Assembly (NCBI GenBank): GCA_963706315.1
Contig: CAVPMA010000014.1
Span: forward strand, 304,560-368,559
Direction: 5' to 3'
Length of the DNA: 64,000 bases
Origin: CALMEC01 sp963706315
GTDB taxonomy: Bacteria; Actinomycetota; Thermoleophilia; Miltoncostaeales; Miltoncostaeaceae
Shown: in pieces, positions 42,921-50,222 of the stretch
How positions within the stretch are numbered: position 1 is the first letter of the stretch
How the letters are laid out: each line of letters begins with the position of its first letter
The notes under the pieces: model-generated
What the model saw: the letters and a program-made list of their open reading frames with translations, nothing else
Databases searched by the model: none
Told to the model about the DNA's origin: nothing
Program-made: the position numbers and the translations under genes

Positions 42921-43514
42921 CTGATCCTCCTCGCCTCGCGCTCGCCGCAACGGCGGGCCCTGCTTCGCGCGGCGGGCATCGCCCATCGCGTCGTCGCTTC
43001 CCGCTACGGCGAGGACGGCATCGACGGGCTCATCCCGGCTGAGCTGATCGCCGAGCACGCGGCGGCGAAGGCGCGGGACGTCGCCGAGCGCAGCGGCGTG
43101 CCGCGGGGCGGGGCCGTCCTCGGGGCCGACACCGCGGTGGTCCTCGGCGACCGCCTCCTCGGCAAGCCCGCCGGCCGGGCCGAGGCTCGCGAGATGCTCT
43201 CGGCGCTGTCGGGGCAACGACACACCGTCGCCACGGGCGTCTGCCTCGTGACCGCGGGGGGCGACCATGCCTTCGTCGACGAGACCGATGTGTGGTTCCG
43301 GCCGTTCGGCGTGGAACAGCTCGATTGGTACCTCGGGCGGGGGGAGTGGCAGGGCCGGGCAGGCGCGTACGCGATCCAGGGCTCCGGAGGCGCGCTCGTC
43401 GAACGGATCGACGGTGACTTCACGACGGTCGTCGGCCTCCCCGTCGCCCGCCTCGTTGCGCTGCTCGAGGCGCTCGGCCTGGCTCCGTGGCAGGCCCCCC
43501 CACCAGGCGAATGA
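42921..43514 (+). CDS. maf: Maf-family nucleotide pyrophosphatase
   Basis: A protein of about 197 residues hydrolysing non-canonical or methylated nucleoside triphosphates and linked to septum control. LILLASRSPQRRALL is the N-terminal signature with the SxRR motif, VLGADTAVVLGDRLLGKP carries the catalytic Asp, MLSALSGQRHTVATGV follows, and GRAGAYAIQGSGGALVERIDGDFTTVVGLP is the C-terminal signature (positions about 145-174). No ATG, GTG or TTG lies at the expected start; CTG 42921 gives the family N-terminus 28 bases after ndk, so either a CTG start or an indel must be assumed. Confidence 0.85.
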   Translation: MILLASRSPQRRALLRAAGIAHRVVASRYGEDGIDGLIPAELIAEHAAAKARDVAERSGVPRGGAVLGADTAVVLGDRLLGKPAGRAEAREMLSALSGQRHTVATGVCLVTAGGDHAFVDETDVWFRPFGVEQLDWYLGRGEWQGRAGAYAIQGSGGALVERIDGDFTTVVGLPVARLVALLEALGLAPWQAPPPGE

Positions 43515-43575
43515 CGGGGCCCGGCTGCGCGGACGGTCAGCGCCCCTTGAGAGCCGACCCCGAACGCGGTGTGCG

Positions 43576-44481
43576 TCAGCCGGGCTTCGAGGCCACGCCC
43601 CCGTTGACGGGCGCAGCTTCCGGGCGGGGCGGGCGTGCCGCTGAAAGCGCAGTCGAACCGGCTTCGGCCGCCTCCGCGCACAGGCCGGTGAGCCGTTCGC
43701 CCTCCGCCCGCCAGCGCCCCGCCGGCACCGAGATTCCGATGGACGCGAGGGTCGCTCCCCCCGGACCGCGAACCGGGAACGCGACGCAGCAGACGCCGTC
43801 GGCAAACTCTTCGAGATCTCGGGCGACGCCCAACTCGCGAACCGCACCCAGATGGCGTTTGACGTGGCGCCGGTCCACGAGGGTCCTCGCCGTCATGCGG
43901 ACCAGTTGGTGCGCATCGAGATAGTGGTCGATGTCGTCGTCCCGAGCGTCCGCCAGGAGAACCTTTCCCAGCGCGGTCGTATGCGCGACCTCGGGGAACC
44001 CGACGCCGAGATCCCCCACATGCAACGTGGCTGAACCCTCAACCACGTCGACGACGACGATCTCCCCGCCGCGCATCACCGCCAGGTAAGCGTCCTCCCC
44101 AGCCTGCTCGGCGAGGGTCGCCAGCGCCGGACGGACGGCCGGTAGCAGGTCGACGCCGTCCGTGAATAGCCGGGCCAGCGAACACACCTTCGGGCCGAGC
44201 CCGAAGCACCCCTGCCCGAGCCGCACGACATACCCGCCGTGCTCCAACGTGTGCAGCACGTGGTAGGCGGTCCCCAGGCTCATGCCCATCCGGCTTGCGA
44301 CAGCCTTCGCCGGGAGCGGGCCGGGGGCCGTCGCGACAAGCTCGAGAACCTCGAGCGCGCGGGCGACCGAGGTCAGCAGGTCGCGAGGCGGCGGCCGCAC
44401 CGGTTGGGTCGCAAGCTCGGCGCGCAGAGCACCTCCACCCATCCCAGGCGATCTCCGACCATTCGACGCGCGGGTCCCCAC
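43576..44481 (-). CDS. IclR-family transcriptional regulator
   Basis: A 301-residue regulator: an N-terminal winged helix (SVARALEVLELVATAPGPLPAKAVA then RMGMSLGTAYHVLHTLEHGG, residues about 38-83) and a C-terminal GAF-like effector domain (AYLAVMRGGEIVVVDVVEG; FPEVAHTTALGKVLLA; the FPVRGPGGATLASIGISVP strand). The effector is unknown. It is divergent from the three-gene amidohydrolase unit with a 172-base gap that holds two palindromes, so it is the probable local regulator. The first 35 residues are disordered and the start may be further in. Confidence 0.9.
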   Translation of the reverse strand: MGTRASNGRRSPGMGGGALRAELATQPVRPPPRDLLTSVARALEVLELVATAPGPLPAKAVASRMGMSLGTAYHVLHTLEHGGYVVRLGQGCFGLGPKVCSLARLFTDGVDLLPAVRPALATLAEQAGEDAYLAVMRGGEIVVVDVVEGSATLHVGDLGVGFPEVAHTTALGKVLLADARDDDIDHYLDAHQLVRMTARTLVDRRHVKRHLGAVRELGVARDLEEFADGVCCVAFPVRGPGGATLASIGISVPAGRWRAEGERLTGLCAEAAEAGSTALSAARPPRPEAAPVNGGVASKPG

Positions 44482-44533
44482 AGAATCCCCCTACAGGACC
44501 TCCGGGACGGTCTTTCTAGCTGCTGCCTCGGCC

Positions 44534-44573
44534 GTTTGCAACAAACTGCGCGTTTTTCAGATCCCGAAATCTG
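44534..44573. promoter_or_regulatory. candidate IclR operator palindromes
   Basis: Two inverted repeats sit in the divergent gap: GTTTG-caa-CAAAC (44534-44546) and CAGAT-cccgaa-ATCTG (44558-44573). Both are in the size range of IclR-family sites and lie between the two divergent starts. Confidence 0.45.
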
Positions 44574-44653
44574 CGGGGGTCGTCGCCGTCGCGTCCGTGA
44601 CGGGCCCCCGGTTAGGTTGGCCGGACCGCATTCACGGGCTTGGAGGTCCAGCC

Positions 44654-45679
44654 ATGTATCGCAGCCCCAATGGGGACGAGTACTTCATCGTGGACGGCCA
44701 CCTTCACTGGTGGGATGGCAGTCCCGAGAACTGCAAGAACAAGTACGGCTCAGGGTTCATCTCATGCTTCTACGACTACCACGCCGGCCTCTCCCCGGCC
44801 GAGTACGTGTGGCCGAAGGAGAAGTACGAGAAGTACGACGAGGAAACCATGATGCAGGACGTCTTCGTCGACGGGTACGTCGACATCGGGATCTTCCAGC
44901 CGACCTACCTCACCGACTTCTACCACGACGGCTTCAACACCACGGCGCGCGACGCGATCCTGAAAGACAAGTACCCCGACCGCTTCATCCTCAACAGCGC
45001 GTGGGACCCGCGGAACGCCGAGACCGGGCTCGAGGAGTTCGAGGCGAAGGTTGAGAAGTGGGGCATCAAGGGGGTGAAGCTCTACACCGCCGAATGGCAT
45101 GGTGACTCGCGCGGATGGAAACTCGACGACCCCTGGGCCGAGAAGTACCTGGCGAAGTGCGTCGAGCTCGGCGTGACCAACATCCACGTCCACAAAGGCC
45201 CGACGATCTGGCCGCTGCAGAAGGACAGCTTCGACGTGGCCGACATCGATCACGCGGCGACGAACTTCCCGGAGCTCAACTTCATCGTCGAGCACGTCGG
45301 GATGCCGCGTACCGAGGACTTCTGCTGGATCGCCGTCCAGGAGCCGAACGTCTACGGCGGCCTTGCCGTCCTGATGCCGTTCATCCACCCGAAGCCCCAC
45401 TACTTCGCCGCGGTGCTGGCGGAGCTCCTGTTCTGGTTGGGAGAGGACCGCCTGCTGTTCGCGTCGGATTACGCGCTCTGGCACCCCAAATGGATCGTGG
45501 AGAAGTTCGTGGACTTCGAGCTCCCCGACGCCGTGTCGGAGGAGTCGGGCGGCGTGCAGCTCACGGTTGAGGCCAAGCAGAAGATCCTCGGCCTCAACGC
45601 CTGCAAGCTGTACGGCATCGACCCGGCCAAGCATGCGAAGAAGCTCGCCCGCGACCAGTTCGCCACCGCCGCGGCATGA
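44654..45679 (+). CDS. amidohydrolase 2 family protein (diiron monooxygenase accessory type)
   Basis: A 341-residue TIM-barrel metal hydrolase. The N-terminal metal motif is YFIVDGHLHWWDG (HxH-like, residues about 11-23). Later barrel strands are GIKGVKLYTAEWHG, NIHVHKGP (histidine), LNFIVEHVGMP (histidine) and LLFASDYALWHP (the catalytic Asp strand). GGAGG lies seven bases before ATG. This subtype is known from propane monooxygenase operons (prm/mim), where it is encoded between the monooxygenase and the alcohol dehydrogenase; its exact role there is unclear. The stop overlaps the next start (ATGA). Confidence 0.88.
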   Translation: MYRSPNGDEYFIVDGHLHWWDGSPENCKNKYGSGFISCFYDYHAGLSPAEYVWPKEKYEKYDEETMMQDVFVDGYVDIGIFQPTYLTDFYHDGFNTTARDAILKDKYPDRFILNSAWDPRNAETGLEEFEAKVEKWGIKGVKLYTAEWHGDSRGWKLDDPWAEKYLAKCVELGVTNIHVHKGPTIWPLQKDSFDVADIDHAATNFPELNFIVEHVGMPRTEDFCWIAVQEPNVYGGLAVLMPFIHPKPHYFAAVLAELLFWLGEDRLLFASDYALWHPKWIVEKFVDFELPDAVSEESGGVQLTVEAKQKILGLNACKLYGIDPAKHAKKLARDQFATAAA

Positions 45680-46392
45680 TCAACAACGACGGAGTCCTGG
45701 AAGCCCTCGGCACGGTCACCGATCCTGAGCTCGATCGGCCGTTGACCGACCTGGGCTTCGTGCAGGCGGTCCATCTCGACGGCGGGGACATCCGCGTGGA
45801 GCTCCGCCTTCCGACGTACTGGTGCGCGGCGAACTTCGCGTACATGATGGCGACCGACGCCAAGGATGCGATCGAGCGGCTGCCCGGCGTGGGGCGCGTC
45901 CAGGTCGAGCTGGTCGATCACTTCGAATCGGCCCGGATCACCGCCGGGGTCTGCGACGGTCAGTCATTCGAAGAGGTCTTCCCGGATGAGGCGACGGATG
46001 GTCTCGATGGTGTGCGTCGCACCTTCCGTCGCAAGGCGTTCCTCGGGCGGCAGGCGCCGGTGCTGGCAAGCGCGCGCAGCGTCCTCAGCGACGGCGACGT
46101 CGTCGCCCTGACGCTCGGCGACGGGTCGCCACCCGCGGGCGTCGACCCCGTCGAATGGGAGGAGTACCTCACTCGCCGGGGGGACATGGGACTCCCCCAA
46201 GACGCCGGTGCTCTCGCGTTTACGATGCCGGTCGGCACGCCGCTGGAGGCCGGCACGCTGGACGCGTACCTGCGGCTCGCGCGTTCGGTGCGTATTAGCA
46301 CAGCCGCCAACGCGGAGCTTTGCACTGGGCTCCTCGCGGCGAGGTACCACGAGGGGATCGAGGAATGGCAAGGGCGGGAGGTGCTCGCATGA
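45676..46392 (+). CDS. DUF59 (MIP18/PaaD-like) metal-sulfur or metal-centre assembly protein
   Basis: A 238-residue protein. Residues 1-80 are a DUF59 domain (VLEALGTVTDPELDRPLTDLGFVQ, then LRLPTYWCAANFAYMMATDA with a conserved Cys). The remaining 150 residues are specific to this subfamily (FLGRQAPVLAS, DPVEWEEYLTRRGDMG, CTGLLAARYHEGIEEWQGRE). Homologues with the same extension accompany soluble diiron monooxygenases and are thought to help metal-centre assembly. ATG overlaps the amidohydrolase stop and its own stop overlaps the dehydrogenase start. Confidence 0.87.
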   Translation: MINNDGVLEALGTVTDPELDRPLTDLGFVQAVHLDGGDIRVELRLPTYWCAANFAYMMATDAKDAIERLPGVGRVQVELVDHFESARITAGVCDGQSFEEVFPDEATDGLDGVRRTFRRKAFLGRQAPVLASARSVLSDGDVVALTLGDGSPPAGVDPVEWEEYLTRRGDMGLPQDAGALAFTMPVGTPLEAGTLDAYLRLARSVRISTAANAELCTGLLAARYHEGIEEWQGREVLA

Positions 46393-47414
46393 AGGCTGCA
46401 GTCCTGTACGGGTTCGACGAGGAGCTCAAGCTCGAGAGCTACGACACGCCGGAGGTGAGATCCGACACCGACGTGATCGTGAGGATCGGCGGCGCGGGTT
46501 TGTGCCGCACCGACCTGCACATCATCGAAGGCGTGTGGAAGGACAAGGTTGACACCGAGCTTCCGTACATCCTCGGGCACGAGAATGCGGGCTGGGTCGA
46601 GGATGTCGGAAAGGCCGTGAAGTCGGTCAAGCCGGGCGACGCCGTCATCGTCCACCCGGTCATCACCTGCGGCCTGTGCCTCGCCTGCCGCGCCGGCGAG
46701 GACATGCACTGCCCGTACCTGCAGTTCCCCGGGATCACCCAGAACGGTGGGTTCGCCGAGTATCTGCGCACGGGGGAACGGGCCTGCATCAAGCTCCCCG
46801 AGGGGCTCGCGCCAAAGGCGATCGCGCCCTACGCCGACGCCGGCATCACCGCCTACCGTGTCGCGAAGCGCGCGGCGAAGCGCCTCTGGCCGGGCACCCG
46901 TTGCGCCGTCATCGGTGTCGGCGGGCTCGGCCACATCGCCGTCCAGGTCCTGAGGGAGCTCTGCGCGACGGAGATCATCGCGGTGGACCGCTCCAAGGCG
47001 GCATTGAAGCTCGCGAAGAAGTGCGGGGCACACCACCTCGTCGACGCGTCCGACGGGGGTGGTGCGGAGAAGGTGCAGGAGCTCACCAAGGGTGGCGCGG
47101 AGGCCGTGATCGACTTCGTCGGCGAGGGCTCCGCGATCCCCGACGCCGTCGCGATGCTCAAGAAGGGCGGCATCTACTGGGTCGTCGGGTACGGCGGCGT
47201 CATCGAGGTGCCCGCGATCGACTTCATCTTCAGCGAGATCGCGGTGATGGGAAGCCTCGTCGGCAACTACAACGAGCTCGCCGAACTGATGACGATGGCG
47301 GGACAGGGACGAGTTCACCTCACCGCCGTGGAATACTCGCTCGACGACATCAACACCGCGATCGGCGACCTGCACCACGCGAAGCTCCACGGGCGCGGCG
47401 TCATCGTGCCCTGA
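46389..47414 (+). CDS. zinc-dependent alcohol dehydrogenase, propanol dehydrogenase-like
   Basis: A 341-residue MDR dehydrogenase. Catalytic zinc: Cys39 in GLCRTDLH, His64 and Glu65 in LGHENAG. Structural zinc: the four cysteines of CGLCLACRAGEDMHC (about 98-112). The NAD motif is CAVIGVGGLGHIAVQVL (about 178-194). In propane monooxygenase operons the homologous gene oxidises the alcohol product. It is the last of three coupled genes (ATGA overlap) and is followed by strong hairpins. Confidence 0.9.
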   Translation: MKAAVLYGFDEELKLESYDTPEVRSDTDVIVRIGGAGLCRTDLHIIEGVWKDKVDTELPYILGHENAGWVEDVGKAVKSVKPGDAVIVHPVITCGLCLACRAGEDMHCPYLQFPGITQNGGFAEYLRTGERACIKLPEGLAPKAIAPYADAGITAYRVAKRAAKRLWPGTRCAVIGVGGLGHIAVQVLRELCATEIIAVDRSKAALKLAKKCGAHHLVDASDGGGAEKVQELTKGGAEAVIDFVGEGSAIPDAVAMLKKGGIYWVVGYGGVIEVPAIDFIFSEIAVMGSLVGNYNELAELMTMAGQGRVHLTAVEYSLDDINTAIGDLHHAKLHGRGVIVP

Positions 47415-47422
47415 ACCGATCG

Positions 47423-47458
47423 GCGCAGGGCGCTGCCCGTTGTGGCACCGCCCTGCGC
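47423..47458 (+). terminator. terminator hairpin after the dehydrogenase
   Basis: A perfect 9-bp inverted repeat, GCGCAGGGC/GCCCTGCGC, begins nine bases after the stop. There is no T tract, as is usual in high-G+C actinobacterial terminators. Confidence 0.55.
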
Positions 47459-47485
47459 GATCCACGCGTCGGCTGAGCGCGGGCG

Positions 47486-47506
47486 GACGGGCCGATGGGG
47501 CCCGTC
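47486..47506 (+). terminator. second hairpin before mreB
   Basis: GACGGGCC/GGCCCGTC (8 bp, five-base loop) follows the first hairpin by 27 bases. Together they should insulate mreB from the upstream unit. Confidence 0.4.
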
Positions 47507-47627
47507 GGGGGTGGGGCCCGCGTCTAAAGACCACGATCAGGCACAGGATTCCCCTGCGAGTGGACCGAAGACCTGATCCCCGCTAGCTTGTCGAAGTCTT
47601 GAGATCGGCCCGGAAGGGAGGGACACG

Positions 47628-48680
47628 ATCGGCCTCTGGGGGTATCTGACCGGCTTCGGCGGCCGTGACATGGCCGTCGATCTCGGAACCGCGAACACGC
47701 TCGTCTACGTACGCGGGCGCGGCATCGTGCTGTCCGAGCCCTCGGTGGTCGCGATCGATACCCGCACCAACGAGGTGCACGCCGTCGGGATCGAGGCGAA
47801 GCGGATGCTCGGCCGTACCCCGGGCAACATCAGCGCGATCCGTCCGCTCAAAGACGGGGTCATCGCCGACTTCGACGTGACCGAGCAGATGCTCAAGCAC
47901 TTCATCCGCAAGGTCCACCAGAACCGCTGGGCCCACCCGCGGGTGGTGGTGTGCGTGCCGTCCGGCGTCACCGGCGTCGAGAAGCGCGCCGTCGTCGAGG
48001 CCACCTACTCGGCGGGCGCCCGCGAGGCACAGCTCATCGAGGAGCCGATGGCCGCGGCGATCGGGGCGGGGCTCCCCGTCGCGGAGCCGACCGGCAGCAT
48101 GGTCGTCGACATCGGCGGCGGCACCAGCGAGGTCGCGGTCATCTCGCTCGGTGGCATCGTCGTCGCCCAGTCCATCCGCATCGGCGGCGACGAGCTCGAC
48201 GAGGCGATCATCAACTACGTCAAACGCGAGCACAAGCTGATGATCGGCAACCAGACCGCGGAAGAGGTCAAGCTCGAGATCGGCTCCGCCTACCCCCTCC
48301 GCGAGGAGGTCCAGGCCGAGATCCGCGGCCGCGACATGATCAGCGGATTGCCGAAGACCGTCGTGCTCTCCTCGGAGGATGTCCGCACCGCGCTCGAGGA
48401 GCCACTCGTCGCGATCATCGATGCCGTCAAGAGCACCCTCGACAAGACGCCGCCGGAGCTCGCCTCGGACATCATGGACCGGGGCATCATGCTCGCCGGC
48501 GGCGGCTCCCTGTTGCAGGGGCTCGACGAGCGCCTGCGACGCGAGACCGAGATGCCAATCCACGTCGCCGAATCGCCGCTCACCTGCGTGGCGATCGGGT
48601 CGGGACGCGCACTGGAGGAATTCGAAGTCATGCGCAAATCGTCGAACACAAACAAGCGGCCGCGTAGCAAGAAGTATTAG
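47628..48680 (+). CDS. mreB: rod shape-determining protein MreB, ATC start
   Basis: A 350-residue bacterial actin that guides elongation-mode wall synthesis. Phosphate 1 is MAVDLGTANTLVYV, the connect/phosphate 2 region is GSMVVDIGGGTSEVAVISL (about 153-171), and the adenosine motif is IMLAGGGSLLQGLDERL. The normal family N-terminus (GLWGYLTGFGGRDMAVDL) is encoded upstream of the first ATG (47670), and its first codon is ATC at 47628, five bases after GGGAGGG. ATG 47670 has no ribosome binding site and would remove 14 conserved residues, so a rare ATC start is proposed. Confidence 0.92.
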   Translation: MGLWGYLTGFGGRDMAVDLGTANTLVYVRGRGIVLSEPSVVAIDTRTNEVHAVGIEAKRMLGRTPGNISAIRPLKDGVIADFDVTEQMLKHFIRKVHQNRWAHPRVVVCVPSGVTGVEKRAVVEATYSAGAREAQLIEEPMAAAIGAGLPVAEPTGSMVVDIGGGTSEVAVISLGGIVVAQSIRIGGDELDEAIINYVKREHKLMIGNQTAEEVKLEIGSAYPLREEVQAEIRGRDMISGLPKTVVLSSEDVRTALEEPLVAIIDAVKSTLDKTPPELASDIMDRGIMLAGGGSLLQGLDERLRRETEMPIHVAESPLTCVAIGSGRALEEFEVMRKSSNTNKRPRSKKY

Positions 48681-48792
48681 TACGCAGTCCGCATCGCCCG
48701 GCGGGTCCGGTGGCGGCGGGGTCCCGCCGCGCACCCTCCCGAGTGACACGACGCCCCGAGCCTCACGGCGGAGGATCGCGGCGCGCCGGGGC

Positions 48793-49659
48793 GTGGTGCT
48801 CGCCCTGCTGGTCATCTCGGTCCTGATCTTCACCACGTTCTTCCGCGAGGACGAGGGCGGGTTCCTCCATCAGTTCAAGGGAACCGTGGGGGCGGTCGTC
48901 ACGCCCGTCCAGGAGGTCGCGGTGGCCGCCGTGCAGCCGCTCAAAGACGGGTGGAACTGGTTCGCGGAGCTCCGCGGGGCGCGTGACCGAGCCAACCAGC
49001 TGCAGGCCGAGAACGCCGCGCTCAAGAGCGCGATCATCAGCCAGGACCTCACCGCCGAGCAGCTCAAGAGCTTCCGCGAGGCCCTCGCCATCTCCGACGA
49101 CGGGCCCGATGGGTACAAGGCCGTCTCCGCTCGGGTCATCGGCCGCCCGCAGGATCTGTCGCAGCGGGTGAAGCTCGACAAGGGGCGCAACGACAAAGTC
49201 ACCGTAAACTCGCTGGTCTTCGCGCCGGTGAAGGGCGACAGCAAGTACTTCGGCGCCCTCGTCGGGATCGTCACTTCCACGACCGGAGGGTCGTCGACGG
49301 TCACGTTCATCACGGACCCGGCAACCTCGATCGGGGCGCGCCTCGCGAACGGGACGAAACCCCTCGGCCTGCTCAAGGCCACGTCATCCGGCGAGCTCCG
49401 ACTCGAGCAGGTTCCGCGCAGTGAGCTCATCCAGAAGGACGACGTCGTGGTAACCGCCGGCTACGGCACGCTCCGTCTCGAGTCGCCGTACCCGCCGGGG
49501 CTGCCGATCGGAACGGTGTCGAGCGTCGGCGGGCAGGAGCCGGGTGACACGCAGACGGTCCAGGTGACCCCGTTCCGCGACCCGTCCGAGCTGTCGCTGT
49601 TCACGGTCTTCGTCCCGACGAACCCGGAGGCGCGACGCCGCGCCGGTCTCGGCGGATGA
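48793..49659 (+). CDS. mreC: rod shape-determining protein MreC
   Basis: A single-pass periplasmic scaffold of the elongasome, here 288 residues from GTG 48793. It has an N-terminal helix (VVLALLVISVLIFTTF), a coiled coil (ELRGARDRANQLQAENAALKS) and the beta-barrel pair with VIGRPQDLSQRVKLDKG, VSSVGG-type turns and LFTVFVP near the end. The open frame continues upstream without ATG, GTG or TTG to an ATT at 48676 that overlaps the mreB stop, and the intervening residues (basic SRRRIAARRG before the helix) look like a real cytoplasmic tail, so the true start may be that ATT. Confidence 0.85.
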   Translation: MVLALLVISVLIFTTFFREDEGGFLHQFKGTVGAVVTPVQEVAVAAVQPLKDGWNWFAELRGARDRANQLQAENAALKSAIISQDLTAEQLKSFREALAISDDGPDGYKAVSARVIGRPQDLSQRVKLDKGRNDKVTVNSLVFAPVKGDSKYFGALVGIVTSTTGGSSTVTFITDPATSIGARLANGTKPLGLLKATSSGELRLEQVPRSELIQKDDVVVTAGYGTLRLESPYPPGLPIGTVSSVGGQEPGDTQTVQVTPFRDPSELSLFTVFVPTNPEARRRAGLGG

Positions 49660-50222
49660 GCTTCCGGGGCGCGCAGCTCGGCTGGATGCGGCCGGGGCAG
49701 GGCAACGGCCTCCGATACGTCGCGGCTATCGGCATCGTGGCGGTGCTCATCCAGGTCACGATCATGCCGCGGATCGACATCGGGCCGTTCGAGGCGACGC
49801 CGAATCTGGTGGTCGCGACCGTCGTGGCCGTCGCGGCGCTTCGGGGGGTGGTCGTCGGCGCCTTCTACGGCTTCGCCGCGGGCCTGCTGGTGGAGCTTCT
49901 CAGCCCGGGCGACACGCTCGGTGTGCTCGCCATCGCCTATGTGGCGATCGGGGCATGGTGCGGGCGGTTTGCCAGCGGCAGCGACCCGATCGGGCGCGTG
50001 ATGGCCGTACTGCTCGTGGTCGGCGCCTCTGCCCTCGTGCCGATCTGGCTCGGCATCGTCGAGTTGCTGCGTGGCGACGGTCCGCCGATCGGCTACCTCG
50101 TCGGGCACCTCGTGATCCCGCAGATCGTGCTCGCGCCGCTCATGGCGCTGCCGGCGTGGTGGGCGTCGCGGCGCCTGCTCGGATCGCCGCGTGAGGTGGA
50201 GCCATGGGCGGTGCCGACGTGA
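49656..50222 (+). CDS. mreD: rod shape-determining protein MreD
   Basis: A 188-residue membrane protein with about five to six helices (YVAAIGIVAVLIQVTIM; LVVATVVAVAALRGVVVGAF; VMAVLLVVGASALVPIWLGI). The FEATPNLVVA and GFAAGLLVELLSPGDTLG segments are typical of MreD, which links MreC to PBP2 and RodA. ATG overlaps the mreC stop (ATGA). Its end overlaps the mrdA start by 19 bases. Confidence 0.9.
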   Translation: MSFRGAQLGWMRPGQGNGLRYVAAIGIVAVLIQVTIMPRIDIGPFEATPNLVVATVVAVAALRGVVVGAFYGFAAGLLVELLSPGDTLGVLAIAYVAIGAWCGRFASGSDPIGRVMAVLLVVGASALVPIWLGIVELLRGDGPPIGYLVGHLVIPQIVLAPLMALPAWWASRRLLGSPREVEPWAVPT

